A stretch of DNA of 64,000 nt, from the NCBI RefSeq assembly GCF_019075875.1, contig NZ_JAHOOZ010000001.1, forward strand, positions 3,100,001 to 3,164,000. The letters run 5' to 3'. Of the stretch, positions 1-10,442 are shown in pieces. Below the pieces are notes generated by a model. It was not told where the DNA came from. It made no database searches and saw only the letters and a list, made by a program, of their open reading frames with translations. A program made the translations under genes and the position numbers. The stretch is from Novosphingobium sp. G106. Lineage in GTDB: Bacteria > Pseudomonadota > Alphaproteobacteria > Sphingomonadales > Sphingomonadaceae. Numbering within the stretch: the stretch's first letter is position 1; each line of letters begins with the position of its first letter.

Positions 1-1
1 T

Positions 2-1541
2 ATCGATGTTCACACGCATTATGACGGCCAGATCACATGGGACACCCGCATGGTCCCCTCCTCCAATCATGGCGTGACGACAGTCGTGATGGGGAATTGC
101 GGAGTGGGCTTCGCTCCGGCCCGCGCGACGGACCATGAACTGGTGATCAAACTGATGGAGGGCGTCGAGGATATTCCCGAAGTTGTGATGGCCGAGGGTG
201 TGCCGTGGAACTGGACGAGCTTCCCCGATTATCTCGATGCATTGGAGCAGCGCAGATCCGACGTCGATTTCGCCACGCAGCTTCCGCACAGCCCGCTTCG
301 GGTCTTTGTCATGGGTCAGCGAGGCGTGGACCTGGAGCCGGCAACGGACGAGGATCTTCGCGAAATGAGGCGCCTGACCACGGAAGCCATCCGAGCCGGA
401 GCGCTCGGCGTGTCGACCTCGCGACACCTGTTCCATCGCTTTCGCAGCGGCGAATTCGCGCCGTCGATCGGGACCGATGACAAGGAACTGGAAACGCTCG
501 CGCTCGGGCTTAAAGACGCAGGATCGGGCGTATTTCAGTGCATTCCCCGTCTGGACAGTCCCGTGGAAGTCGAAATGGGAACCCTCAAGCACGTCGCCCG
601 CACGTCAGGACGTCCGGTCAATTTCAGCCTCATCACGTCCAACATCGAATATATGCCCGAAGTAGAGGCCGCCGGTAAGGAGGGCCTGACCCTGCGCGCC
701 CATTTCGCACCTCGACCAACAGGGGTCCTGTTCGGACTCGACCTGAGCTACCACCCTTTCTCTTTGCGCCCCAGCTACCGCGCCATCGCCGACTTGCCGC
801 TGGACGAAAAAGTCGCGATCCTGAGCAACCCGGAATTCCGGCAACGTCTGCTGGCCGAGGAGGAGGAGGATTCTAACCCCGCCTTCGTGCAAATCGTAAA
901 CATGCGCAACTACCTGTTCAAACTCGAAAATCCGATCGATTACCACGCCACGCTCGGCGACAGCCTGAACGCGAAGGCCGAGAGCACCAGCAGGCCGCTC
1001 GACGAACTGATTTACGATGCGCTGCTCGAAGATGGAGGCCACTGCGTCCTTGCTTTGTTCTCGAAGGACCCGCGGGACTACATAGAGACCATGCACGCCC
1101 TGGTTGAGAGCGATAATGCGGTGATGAGTCTGGGCGATGGCGGCGCGCACTACGGGATGATCTGCGACGCCGGCTACACCACCTACATGCTCGCGCAGCG
1201 CTTGCATGGCCCACTCCAGCACAGCCTGCCGCAGCTTATCATGGCAATGACAAGCCGCCCTGCGACCTCTGTCGGCTTAGGCGATCGAGGGGTTCTGGCA
1301 GCGGGCTACAAGGCCGACCTAAACGTCATAGACCTGGACAGAATCGCAATCCACCGCCCCGAAGTCGTTCGCGACCTGCCTGCGGGTGGCAAGCGATTGT
1401 TCCAGCGCTCGGAAGGTTACCGCGCAACCATCGTCGGCGGAGTGCTGACCCAGGCCAACGATCAGCCGACGGGGGGAGTTGCCTGGTCGGCTGATCCGGG
1501 GAACGCGTGCAATTCCGAGCGCCCCTCGCCTCGTTGCCTGA
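2..1541 (+). CDS. D-aminoacylase-type amidohydrolase (5' partial, frameshifted near the end)
   Basis: The gene enters from the left edge, so the start and the first ~57 residues are missing. The visible product begins at the metal-binding HTHYDG motif (codons from base 2) and continues with MGNCGVGFAP and GDGGAHYGMICDA, all typical of N-acyl-D-amino-acid deacylase family amidohydrolases (TIM barrel, metal-dependent). It aligns along its whole length with the complete paralog at 28065-29804. As sequenced, the frame runs to 1582 with an odd tail. Removing one G from the G6 run at 1471-1476 restores the family ending TGELPGRLIRG and a stop at 1539-1541, matching the paralog's TGALAGRLQR. The true substrate is unknown; in catabolic islands such proteins may hydrolyse other amide or cyclic substrates. 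Confidence 0.85.
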
Positions 1542-1654
1542 GAACCCGGCACACAAACGCGGGTAGATGGCCCAAGTATTAGATCATCCGAACTGGTCCG
1601 TAAAACGTGACCGGGCGCTTCCTGCAAAAGGTCCGCCTCGCCGAGCCGGCACGT

Positions 1655-3262
1655 TCAGGCTTCGGCGATCTCCTGCAGAAGCTTGTCTCGCATCTCGCGT
1701 TTCAGCAATTTGCCGTTAGCGTTACGTGGCAGCGGATCTGCAAGAATGGTATAGGTTTCGGGTCGCTTGTAGTCGGCAAGCCGCGCCGTGCAATGCGCCT
1801 TCAGATCCGCTTCGCTGACCATCTCGCCGCGCAGAGACACGAAGGCATGGACACGCTCGCCAAGAATCGGACAGGGTTTGGCGACGACCGCGCTTTCCAG
1901 TACGCCGGGATGCTCCATCAGCGCACTTTCCACTTCGGCCGTATAGATCTTGTAGCCGCCTCGGTTGATCATATCCTTGATGCGATCGAGCACGCGGATG
2001 AATCCCTCCTCATCCATGCTGCCAAGGTCGCCCGATCGCCAGAAACCGGCGACGATGTGTTCTCGCGTGGCCTCGGGATTGTTCCAGTACCCCCGCACCA
2101 CGGAAGCGTTACGGAGCCACAACTCCCCGGCCTGGCCTCGCGGACACTCCCGCCCTTGCTCATCCATGACGAGCACCTCGCCGCCAGGCGCAGGCAACCC
2201 TACGTCCATCCTGCGCTCATAAGCATATTGCGGCGGCATGATGCCTTGGGCCGCGCCGGTCTCGGTCGATCCGTAAAGATTCAACAGCTGCAGCTGAGGA
2301 AGCGTTTCCTTCAGTTGCTCGATGACGGGAGCGGGCATCGGTGCGCCGCCATAACAGCCGACGCGCCAATTCGACAATTCGTAGGCCTCGAAGTTGGCCC
2401 GGGCGAGACACAGGGCGTACATGGCCGGCACGAGCACCGTCGCAGTCATTTTTTCACGGCTGGCAAGCTCGAGGAACGCCGGCGCCTTGAACTCCTCCAT
2501 CACGATCAACGTGCCCGCACAGCGCAGCATCGTCCCGATCAGGCAAGTGATACCGGTCACGTGCGACATCGGAACCGCGACGATGGCGCGTTCTGCGTCC
2601 TGCAGCTTCATCGCCGTCTCATAGATCATGACGGCATGGACGATATTGACCTCGGCCAACATCGCGCCTTTCGGCTTACCGGTAGTTCCCGAAGTGTAGA
2701 GGATCATGTTGATCTCTTGCTCGCCCTTCACCGCGGCTGGCACGATGTCGTGACCGCGCAGCGACCGCAGCATCTCGCCGGTCGAAGGATCGTCCAACGG
2801 CAATATTGTGCTGCCGTTTTCAAGATCGCTCGGGGTGGGCACCCTGTCCGCCAGCATTGGATCGTAGATCAGCAGCCTGGCGCCGCTATGATTGACGGCA
2901 TAGGCAATCCCGGGCCGGGCTTCGCGATAACTGATCGGCACCGAAATCGCGCCGGCCCGCGACAAGGCGTAAAGCAGGATGACGAATTCGGCCCGGTTGC
3001 CGATTAGCAACGCCACTCTGTCGCCATGCTCCACGCCGCGCGCACTCAGTCCCGCGGCCACTTCTGCGACGATGTGGTCGAGCTGCGAATAGTTCAGTCG
3101 CACATCGCCGGCGACCAACGCTTCGCGGTCGGGAGCACGCGCCACGGCCTGCTGAAACATCTCGAAGACACTGCCCGGCCGGTCGGCACGGCAGTTGACC
3201 ACCCGGTCTCCAAACAGGACTTCCTTACGATAGGGGAGGTCCGAGATATCCCAGTGCGCCAT
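1655..3262 (-). CDS. acyl-CoA synthetase (AMP-forming ligase)
   Basis: This 535-residue protein belongs to the ANL superfamily, which activates carboxylic acids through an acyl-adenylate and transfers them to CoA. The P-loop YTSGTTGKPKG is near residue 190, followed by YGSTE, WRSGDLG, DRIKDMINRGGYKI and the C-terminal PRNANGKLLKREM with the catalytic lysine. It is last in a four-gene operon: the stop of the upstream acyl-CoA dehydrogenase (3265-3267) lies just before this ATG. It probably primes the acid that the two upstream dehydrogenases oxidise. Chain or ring specificity cannot be assigned. It converges with the amidohydrolase on the other strand. Confidence 0.92.
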   Translation of the reverse strand: MAHWDISDLPYRKEVLFGDRVVNCRADRPGSVFEMFQQAVARAPDREALVAGDVRLNYSQLDHIVAEVAAGLSARGVEHGDRVALLIGNRAEFVILLYALSRAGAISVPISYREARPGIAYAVNHSGARLLIYDPMLADRVPTPSDLENGSTILPLDDPSTGEMLRSLRGHDIVPAAVKGEQEINMILYTSGTTGKPKGAMLAEVNIVHAVMIYETAMKLQDAERAIVAVPMSHVTGITCLIGTMLRCAGTLIVMEEFKAPAFLELASREKMTATVLVPAMYALCLARANFEAYELSNWRVGCYGGAPMPAPVIEQLKETLPQLQLLNLYGSTETGAAQGIMPPQYAYERRMDVGLPAPGGEVLVMDEQGRECPRGQAGELWLRNASVVRGYWNNPEATREHIVAGFWRSGDLGSMDEEGFIRVLDRIKDMINRGGYKIYTAEVESALMEHPGVLESAVVAKPCPILGERVHAFVSLRGEMVSEADLKAHCTARLADYKRPETYTILADPLPRNANGKLLKREMRDKLLQEIAEA

Positions 3263-3264
3263 AT

Positions 3265-4373
3265 TCAGTTGTCCGCGAATGCCAGACCTTCGTAGCGGCT
3301 GATGTGATACTCTGTATCGCCAAACGCCCGGGTCAGTTGAACTAGCCGGCGATAGTGGTGTCCGACGGGGTATTCCATCGTCATGCCCATACCGCCATGC
3401 AGATAAATCCCCATGTTCCCCACGGTCAGCGCCGCGCGATCACAGCGCACACGCGCAGCGGATATTGCCTTTTGTCGTTCTTCCGCCGAGCGAAGAGTTC
3501 CGGCTAACCCGCTATGTACCGACGAACGCGCCATTTCGGTATTGATGAACAGATCGGACATGATGTGCTGCAACGCCTGAAACGATGCGAGCGGCTGCCC
3601 GAACTGCTTGCGAATATGTATGTAATCCGAGGTTACTTCCAGCACTCGGTCGAGAACGCCGACTTCGAGAGCGGCTACGCCGATTGCGCCTGAATCAAGT
3701 CCGCGCGTCAAGGCTTCGATTCCGCCGACCAGAGCATCGCCTTCGACACGAACCCCGTCGAGCGCGATGTCCGCTGCCCAGCTTCCATCAAGCTGGCGAT
3801 ATGTCGTGCGGATCAAATTATCGTCGCCGGCAGAAACGAGGAACAATGCCGGTCGCCCGTCGAGGCTCGCAGTCACGATGAATTCATCGGCCGCGTCGCC
3901 GCCCGTCACCAGTATCTTCTTACCGCTGAGCCGATAGCCGTCGCCGTCGATGGTGGCTTGCGTATTCGGCTTTTCGAACGCGTAACGCGATCCGCCCTCC
4001 AACAGCGCCGGCACGACCAAGACCGACCCGTCGACGATCGCTTCCAGTGCGGCGATGGCCTTGGGCGATTGCGAGCCCGTCAGCATGCTGACGGCCACGA
4101 TGCCCCCTCGAGAAAAGGCTCTGAAACGAGCACCTTGCCGCATTCGCCCAGAATTACAGCCGCGTCGATGGTCGTCCAACCAAGCCCACCCTGTTCTTCC
4201 GGCACCATGATGCCAAGCCAGCCCATCTCGGCAAACTGGCTCCACATCGCGCGATCGGTGCCCGACTGCGCGGCCAAACGCTTGCGCCGGCTGTCGAAGT
4301 CATAGCGTTCCCTGAAGAATCGCTCCGCCCCATCCTTGAGGAACGCCTGATTTTCATTGAGTGAGAAGTCCAT
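3265..4373 (-). CDS. acyl-CoA dehydrogenase, second subunit (frameshifted)
   Basis: An acyl-CoA dehydrogenase of about 369 residues, flavin-dependent, introducing a C=C into an acyl-CoA. The N-terminal part (MDFSLNENQAFL... GKVLVSEPFLE) reads from ATG 4373. The C-terminal part (GIVAVSMLTGSQ... YLHGGMGMTMEYPVGHHYRR) is in another frame. Adding one base to the C5 run at 4103-4107 joins them as EPFLEGGIVAVSML, so a missing base is the simplest explanation. Its start lies 6 bases after the stop of the other dehydrogenase gene. Adjacent FadE-like pairs often form heteromers in steroid-type beta-oxidation; that this pair does so is inference. Confidence 0.85.
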
Positions 4374-4379
4374 AAGTTA

Positions 4380-5586
4380 CTACTTCTGGAAGACAGCGCG
4401 CCAGATAATGCCGCGCTGGATTTCATTGGCACCGCCATAGATCGGCGCGGCGCGGCGGAATAAGGCTTTGGTCATTGCGCCGGGTACGTCTTCCGGTGCG
4501 TCGCCAAAACGAGCTTCGATCCATGGCCCTTCATCGGGCTCGGGGAAATCTGGCGCGACCCAAGGTCCGATGATCTCGAGTTGCATGTCTGCCACCCGCT
4601 GCTGGAGATATGAGGCTTCGACCTTCAGTCCAGATGCGAAGGCCATATCACGGCCAGCCATCTGGCCGTGCGCAGTCGCAGAGCGCAGAACCGCCCATTC
4701 GAGCGCGGCCACGTCGATCTCCAGCTCGGAAAGTTTCCGTTTGAAGGTCGGCTTTTCGATGAACCTTTCCCCGAATTCACCATTTTGTGCCAACTCGCGC
4801 AGCTTGCGGATCTCGCGCTTGATGCGTTGAACCAGCGCATTGGAGTGGCGCTCGTTGCCCAACAGGAACTTGGCATAGGTCCAGCCCATGTTAGCCTCAC
4901 CAACCAGATTGGCGGCAGGCACACGAACATTCTCGAAAAAAACCTCGTTGACGTGAACGGCATTGTCGATCGTCTCGATGGGACGCACCGTTAGCCCCGG
5001 AGTCTTCATGTCGATGATGATGCAGGATAGGCCCCGCTGAGCTTTTACTGCGGGATCCGTTCGCACCAGTGCGAACATGAGATCGGCATATTGCGCCTCA
5101 GAGGTCCAGATTTTCTGGCCGTTGATGACGTATTCGTCGCCGTCCAGCACCGCGCTCGTCTTGAGCGATGCGAGATCGGAGCCGGCGTCAGGCTCCGAAA
5201 AGCCCTGGCACCACAGCTCGCGTCCATCGCGGATGGTGGGCAGGTAGCGCGCTTTCTGGGCATCGGTGCCGAAGTTGCAGATGACCGGTCCAACCAGGCT
5301 GTAGCCCGCACGCCATTGGACGTGGGGGGCATCGGCGGCCGCGCATTCGTCCTCGAAGATATAGGCCTTCAGCGGTGACCAGCCGGCGCCGCCGTATTCC
5401 ACCGGCCATTCGGGCAGCGACCAGCCATTTTCAGCAAGGATCCGCATCCATTCGCGATTATCGCGTTCGGTGGGATGCCACCCCCTCCCTCTGGCGACGG
5501 GCAATGTCGGCAGGCAGCGCGCGCTTGAAATAGGCCCGGACTTCCTGCCGGAAAACTTCAAGCTCATCGGGTATCTGTAGGTCCAC
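4380..5586 (-). CDS. acyl-CoA dehydrogenase, first subunit (frameshifted)
   Basis: An acyl-CoA dehydrogenase of about 400 residues with the family signatures WCQGFSEPDAGSDLASL and INGQKIWTSEAQYADL in the middle domain and YGGANEIQRGIIWR near the end. The N-terminus reads from GTG 5586 as VDLQIPDELEVFRQEVRAYF. The frame then breaks at a C5 run, 5481-5485; with one base fewer it continues REGWHPTERDNREWMRIL. An AAGGA sequence about 10 bases upstream supports the GTG start. It forms a pair with the next gene and follows a VOC protein gene by about 30 bases. Confidence 0.87.
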
Positions 5587-5618
5587 GGATCAATTGTCCT
5601 TGAAATTAGCGCGCAGGT

Positions 5619-6440
5619 TCAATCGACGAGCCGCACGCTCATGCCGCACAAAGTGAGAGTGTCTCCATCAACCGCTATGCCCGCCTTGCGCGCACCGTCG
5701 TCGATACGAGCACGATCGGAGACCCGAAGATCGATGCCGTAAAACCCTTCCTTCTGACCTTCGGCTGCCGCTCCAAAGCGCAGCACGCCGTCATCGAGAC
5801 GAATGATCCATTTGCCGTCCGCCTGCGCTACGGGCAGGTCGAGCAAGCGGCCCCACCGCTCCGCCAAAGCCTGCGGATCGGGGCTGAGCATTTCAGCGCC
5901 GACGACGGCCGACACTGCGCTCGAGCCCGAGGATGTCTTCCATGCGGTACCGGCGGGATACCACGGACCGTCCGGCACGTTCTCCGGAAGCTCCCGCGCC
6001 ATCGACAGAAGTGCGCCGCCGCAATCACGAGGATGGAGGTGAATGTCGAGGTACTTGGGAAATTCCGCCTTGTGCGCGATCCGTACGCCGTGTTGGCCGG
6101 CCAAGACCTCGTAACGCTCGACATCGTCGGTTTGCAGGACCAGCATGTAGCCGGTGTCACCGCCGCGCCGCGCCATGAACGATATCGTGGAACCGTCTGG
6201 CCTGGTCGGGAACATCACCTCGATGAAATCAGCGCCCATGGCGAAGATCAGGTTTTCGACCCCGAGGTCGGCAAGCACCTTGCGGCCACCTTCGGACATC
6301 GGCCCCATCGCGGGCAAACCATAGGGCGACAGATCGCCGCTGCCATGAACGGGCGTGGCACCGAGCACGGTCTTCATCGCCTCAACCGTTTCAGCCTTGT
6401 GTTGAGCAACCAGAACGACCTGGCGCAATCGCAGATTCAT
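5619..6440 (-). CDS. glyoxalase/VOC superfamily protein
   Basis: A 273-residue protein with two betaalphabetabetabeta-type halves. The N-terminal half starts MNLRLRQVVLVAQHKAETVEAM and contains GADFIEVMFP and the metal-type pattern YLDIHLHPRDCGGALLSM. VOC proteins include dioxygenases, epimerases and isomerases, and I cannot place this one. A purine-rich AAGGGG lies about 10 bases before the ATG. It is first in the operon with the dehydrogenase pair and the ligase, and the preceding 138 bases hold an imperfect copy of a palindrome shared by other promoters here (6504-6523). Confidence 0.75.
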   Translation of the reverse strand: MNLRLRQVVLVAQHKAETVEAMKTVLGATPVHGSGDLSPYGLPAMGPMSEGGRKVLADLGVENLIFAMGADFIEVMFPTRPDGSTISFMARRGGDTGYMLVLQTDDVERYEVLAGQHGVRIAHKAEFPKYLDIHLHPRDCGGALLSMARELPENVPDGPWYPAGTAWKTSSGSSAVSAVVGAEMLSPDPQALAERWGRLLDLPVAQADGKWIIRLDDGVLRFGAAAEGQKEGFYGIDLRVSDRARIDDGARKAGIAVDGDTLTLCGMSVRLVD

Positions 6441-6503
6441 CAGGTTCCACCCCTTTTACATTTCCAATTCAAACCGCCGCTTTCTGGCAGCCTGAGACCA
6501 CTT

Positions 6504-6523
6504 TTTTTAATTTGAATTCAAGT
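6504..6523. promoter_or_regulatory. putative operator, type A (imperfect)
   Basis: TTTTTAA-N6-TTCAAGT has the 7-6-7 layout of the stronger type A palindromes at 13637 and 62165, and its centre is the perfect TTGAATTCAA. It lies 64 bases upstream of the operon starting at 6440. Binding is inferred from recurrence only. Confidence 0.4.
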
Positions 6524-6578
6524 GCAACAAATACTGCTGGAACGCCCTCGTCGCAGTGACGGCGAAAAACATGATTGG

Positions 6579-7592
6579 TCAGGCCCAAGGATCGATCTGA
6601 ATCTTGCAATCGGGCAACCCACGGCGCATCGCTTCCATCAGTCCCGGCAGTTGCGCGAGCGGCTCGACGCGCGAGATCATCGCGGCCGGACCTTCGGCGC
6701 CCGCTTCGAGCGCGCGGACAACTGTCACGTAATCGTCAAGCCCGTACGTCTTCGAATAGGCGATGGTCACCTCTTTCAGGATGCAGGCGGCACCGTCGAT
6801 CGCGTCGGGATGAGTGCAGAAGCCGAGCACGACGACCTGCGAACGCGGCCCCGCAATCTTGATAGCCTTGTCCAGCATGCCCGGTATCCCGACACATTCG
6901 AACACCACATGAGGTGCGCCGCCCAGGGCGTCGGCAACCTCGTCGGTGTTGGTCAGGAACGCGTCGGCTCCGACTTCCATGGCGAGCCCTGAATTGCGCT
7001 GCGACCGGGCGATCACGGCGATCCGTCCTGCGCCAAGCCTGCGCGCCCAAAAGGCTGCGCCCAGCCCGATCGGTCCAGCACCGAGCACCGCAACCCTGGT
7101 CTCGCTATTGATCACCGCGCGGCGGGTACCGTGCAGCGCGACAGCCATCGGCTCGACCAATGCACCGAGATCGTCGCTGATCCCACCGGGCAAGATCACC
7201 GAGGACCGCGCTGCGACTGCTACAAACTGGGCGTAGCCGCCCGGCGCCGAGCCGAAGCCTGCCGCACGGCCGGTGACGCTGCACCAGCCCGGTTCTCCCC
7301 CGCGGCAGGAATCGCATGTTCCGCATCCGAAGAACGGCAACGCCGTCACCCTGTCTCCAAGGCGAACGGATTCAACGGCTTTGCCCAGCGCGACCACTTC
7401 ACCGCAAAATTCGTGCCCGAGCACCGATCCTCTCGGGAAGCCGTAGCCATCTTTCGCAGTCATGTGCACATCGCTGCCGCAGATCCCGCATCGGTTCACG
7501 CGCAGCACGATCTCGCCTTCGCCCGGGCTAGGATCGGGGACTTCGGCGATCTGGAGCGGTTCGCCCGGTTCCAAGAATATTGCGGCGCGCAT
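6579..7592 (-). CDS. zinc-dependent medium-chain alcohol dehydrogenase
   Basis: A 337-residue medium-chain dehydrogenase/reductase. It has the catalytic-zinc region CGICGSDVHM and GHEFCGE near residues 35-65, the structural-zinc cysteines in GCGTCDSCRGGEPGWC, and the NAD-binding GAGPIGLGAAFWARRLGA. It resembles polyol, threonine or butanediol dehydrogenases. I chose ATG 7592 because the product then begins at the conserved MRAAIFLEPG, 2 bases after the stop of the upstream iron-type ADH. It is the last gene of the transketolase operon, so it probably oxidises or reduces a small hydroxylated intermediate. Confidence 0.88.
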   Translation of the reverse strand: MRAAIFLEPGEPLQIAEVPDPSPGEGEIVLRVNRCGICGSDVHMTAKDGYGFPRGSVLGHEFCGEVVALGKAVESVRLGDRVTALPFFGCGTCDSCRGGEPGWCSVTGRAAGFGSAPGGYAQFVAVAARSSVILPGGISDDLGALVEPMAVALHGTRRAVINSETRVAVLGAGPIGLGAAFWARRLGAGRIAVIARSQRNSGLAMEVGADAFLTNTDEVADALGGAPHVVFECVGIPGMLDKAIKIAGPRSQVVVLGFCTHPDAIDGAACILKEVTIAYSKTYGLDDYVTVVRALEAGAEGPAAMISRVEPLAQLPGLMEAMRRGLPDCKIQIDPWA

Positions 7593-7594
7593 GG

Positions 7595-8666
7595 TCAGGC
7601 CCTGGCCTCCACTCGCCCGATCGCTTGCCGGATTCGCGCCGCATCGAGCGGCGACGACCAATTTCGAACGTGGGGTACGGCTGTCATGGCACTCTCAGCC
7701 AGAAAAAGCATTTCGTCCATGCTCACCGCCCCGCCGCCAAAGTCGCCGAGCGATGCCGGAAGGCCAAGTCCGCGCACGAATGCCATTTCCGCGGCCAGTG
7801 CCACATCTTCCGCGTGGAGGGCCGACTGAACGATCATGCCATAAGCCACCTGCTCGCCATGGGCGTGAGCCCCCGTCCGCGGAGCAAGGATGAGGCCGCG
7901 GGTCATGGCGTGCGCCAGGCCCAGGCCGCCATTTTCAAAGCCCAGCCCGCTCATCAGGATCACCGCCTCAACGACCGCCTCGAAAGCGGTGTCGGGCTTG
8001 CCGCTCCCGGCAATCGCTAGCGCTGCCGCCGCGTGCCGGCGCAGTGTCTCATAGGCAGCTTCGGCGAGCGCGAGGCCAGAAAGTGTCGGCCGCGTACCAA
8101 GCGGCGTCAGCCCTTCGGCCGACACCGCGCACCCTCTTGCCTCGCCAGCCTTGGCTAGTGCATCGCCGATACCGCACCGAAGAAATTGCGCCGGCGCAGA
8201 TGCAAGCACCCGCGTATCGGCAACGACGGCGTCCGGATTGCGGCCGAGGCTCTCCACCATGAAGCGATGGTCTTCATCGGCATAAAGGGCGATCGCCCGG
8301 CTCGTCGGCGCGTCGTTGGAAGCTATGGTCGGTACGCTGACGAAGGCGGCGCCGCGGTCGCGGGCCAAGGACTTGCCCGCATCGAGGGCCTTTCCTCCGC
8401 CAACCCCAATAACAACGTCGCAGATCTTCGCGCGCTCATTCATCGACCGGATGGACGAAGGCGTGATCTCGCCTTCGAGCGCCAGGCGCGGCGCAGCCGG
8501 CATCAGCGCGGCAAGGCGCTTGCCGAGCACGGCTTCGACTCCACCATCGTTCACGATGAGGGGGTGTGCTGCCCAGCGCGCCGACGATTTCCGGCAGGCG
8601 ATCAAGTGCGTCCGGCCCCTGGACATAGAGCGGTGGCGCAGCGAACTGGCGAAGCGAGCTTGTCAC
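7595..8666 (-). CDS. iron-containing / glycerol-dehydrogenase-like alcohol dehydrogenase (frameshifted)
   Basis: A protein of about 357 residues of the GldA / glycerol-1-phosphate dehydrogenase fold. It has the nucleotide-binding GVGGGKALDAGKSLA, SVPTIASNDAPTS, and metal-ligand histidines in GLAHAMTRGL and GAHAHGEQVAYG. The N-terminus (TSSLRQFAAPPLYVQGPDALDRLPEIVGALGS) is in a different frame. Removing one base from the G5 run at 8560-8564 gives GSTPLIVNDGGVEAV. The start is GTG 8666, overlapping the TGA of the upstream SDR (GTGA), which implies translational coupling. The natural substrate is not predictable. Confidence 0.83.
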
Positions 8667-9466
8667 GCCCCGTCGTCCTCTATCGCGCAGGCATCGCTTG
8701 GGGCGCCGAAAGCCATGTAACCGCCATCGACCGGGAGCGTCACGCCGGTGATGAATGCAGCCTGGTCGGACGCAAGGAAGGTGATGGCGTCGGCGATGTG
8801 ATCGGCGGTGCCGAACTTGCCCATGGGCGTGCGCCGCCGGATCCGGCCGCCATCGACTTTGCCTTGGTCGAGCAGGCCCTGGAGCAAGGGTGTCAGCATG
8901 TATCCCGGCGCAACAGCGTTCACGCGGATTGCGTGGACACCCCATTCGCAGCCCAGCACGCGTGTGAGCATACCGATGCCCGCCTTGGCAGCGCTGTAGG
9001 CAGTTCGCACCGGCAAACCCAGAACGCCGGCAATCGAGTTGAGATTGACGACTGCACCGCCCCTGCCGGCGGCGATCATGTGCGGTGCTACGGTTTTGGA
9101 GACCAGGTAGGTTCCGGTCAGATGTATGTCGATCAGCCGCCGCCAGTGGGAGAGTTCCTGATCGACAGTGGCAGTGAAACTGTCGGGGACCCCGGCGTTA
9201 TTGACCAGAACGTCAAGTCGACCTTTGAACGCCACGGCTTCCGCGACGAATGCGTTGACCTCCTCTTCTTTGGAGACATCCCCGCCGACGCCAAGGTGAT
9301 GCGGCCCCAGATCGGCCGCGGCCTGCCTCGCGGCTTCCTCGCGCAGGTCATTGATAACGACCGTCGCGCCGCCCTCGGCAAACCGGCGCGCGGTGGCCAG
9401 GCCGAGACCACTGCCTCCGCCCGTTACAAGAACCGTCCTGCCGGAAAAGTCGAAAGGGGTAGCCAA
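8663..9466 (-). CDS. SDR family oxidoreductase
   Basis: A classical short-chain dehydrogenase of 267 residues. The cofactor motif TGGGSGLG is at about residues 16-23, followed by NNAG, SIAG and the catalytic YSAAK. The C-terminus carries GGYMAFG and a short acidic tail. It starts one base after the end of the transketolase C-subunit gene and overlaps the iron-type ADH. Three different dehydrogenases in one operon with a transketolase suggests interconversion of hydroxyketone-type products. Confidence 0.9.
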   Translation of the reverse strand: MATPFDFSGRTVLVTGGGSGLGLATARRFAEGGATVVINDLREEAARQAAADLGPHHLGVGGDVSKEEEVNAFVAEAVAFKGRLDVLVNNAGVPDSFTATVDQELSHWRRLIDIHLTGTYLVSKTVAPHMIAAGRGGAVVNLNSIAGVLGLPVRTAYSAAKAGIGMLTRVLGCEWGVHAIRVNAVAPGYMLTPLLQGLLDQGKVDGGRIRRRTPMGKFGTADHIADAITFLASDQAAFITGVTLPVDGGYMAFGAPSDACAIEDDGA

Positions 9467-9467
9467 G

Positions 9468-10442
9468 TTATCTGCCCTCTACGATTGCTTCGAGCAGCCG
9501 CTGCCGATCGAAGCCGTATTTTGTTTCCAGGTAATCCTGCGGGCCGCATTCGTGAAACCGGTCTTCGAGCGCGACATGCGCGAGCGGCTTCACGGCCCCG
9601 CGGCCATAAAGCGCCTCGATCACCAGGGTACCCAGCCCGCCCGAGCGAATGTGGTTTTCCATCACCACGATCCGAGGGAAACTGGCGCAGAAATCCGCCA
9701 CGGCCTTCGCGTCGAACGGCTTGATCGTAGCGACATGGAGGATAGCGGCATCGACCCCTTTCGCAGCCGCTTCCTCCGCCACATCGAGCGCACGTCCGCT
9801 CATCGTTCCGGTACTGACGATCCCGACGTCGGCGCCCTCACGAAGGTGGCGAGCCGTCCCCAATTCAAAACGATGGGTGTCCGGATCCAGAAGCACGGGC
9901 ACATTACCGCGGATATTGCGGACATAGACCGTGCCGGGAATGTCGGCGACGGCGCGGACAACCTGGCGCAGTTCGACCGCATCGCACGGATCGATGATCG
10001 TCAGGTCGGGAACCGATCGCATGATCGCCAGATCTTCGGTAGACTGGTGCGTGCCGCCCAATCCGTTCACCAGTCCGGGCATGTTGGAAAAGATCTTCAC
10101 GGGCAGATTGCTGTGGGCGCAGGCGATGGCGATAAAGTCCAGCGCGCGGCGCGTCAGAAACACGCCATAAGTCGTGATGTAGGGAATCTTGTCCATGCGG
10201 GCCATCCCCGCGGCGACGGCAACCAGGTTCTGTTCAGCCATTCCGACGTTGATGTACCGATCGGGATGACGGTCCGCGAAGGGCAGCAGGTCGGTATACT
10301 TGGCCATATCCGCCGTCAGTCCGACGATTTCGGGCCGCTCGTCCGCTAGGTCTGCGAGCGCGTGGCCGAAAGGCGCGGCCTCATACGGCCCGGCCTGCGC
10401 CGCAATCTCGCCCATGCCGGGAGTGAATGCCGGACGGCTCAC
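9468..10442 (-). CDS. transketolase, C-terminal subunit
   Basis: A protein of about 324 residues equal to the pyrimidine-binding plus C-terminal domains of transketolase. Visible features are GLTADMAKYTDLLPFADRHPDRYINVGMAEQNLVAVAAGMAR with the ThDP-activating glutamate, then GGTHQSTEDLAIMRSVPDLTIIDP and SGGLGTLVIEAL. The likely start is GTG 10442, overlapping the TGA of the N-subunit gene (GTGA). The two products together make one split transketolase. A second pair at 13681-15539 is arranged the same way. Confidence 0.9.
   Translation of the reverse strand: MSRPAFTPGMGEIAAQAGPYEAAPFGHALADLADERPEIVGLTADMAKYTDLLPFADRHPDRYINVGMAEQNLVAVAAGMARMDKIPYITTYGVFLTRRALDFIAIACAHSNLPVKIFSNMPGLVNGLGGTHQSTEDLAIMRSVPDLTIIDPCDAVELRQVVRAVADIPGTVYVRNIRGNVPVLLDPDTHRFELGTARHLREGADVGIVSTGTMSGRALDVAEEAAAKGVDAAILHVATIKPFDAKAVADFCASFPRIVVMENHIRSGGLGTLVIEALYGRGAVKPLAHVALEDRFHECGPQDYLETKYGFDRQRLLEAIVEGR

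Noticed and set aside
1607..3007. A 466-codon open frame on the plus strand
   Set aside because: It is antisense to a well-supported acyl-CoA synthetase gene and has no recognisable motif; high GC content creates such frames.
8186..9724. A 512-codon open frame on the plus strand
   Set aside because: It is antisense to the GldA-like ADH, SDR and transketolase genes and crosses their boundaries; it shows no conserved protein sequence.
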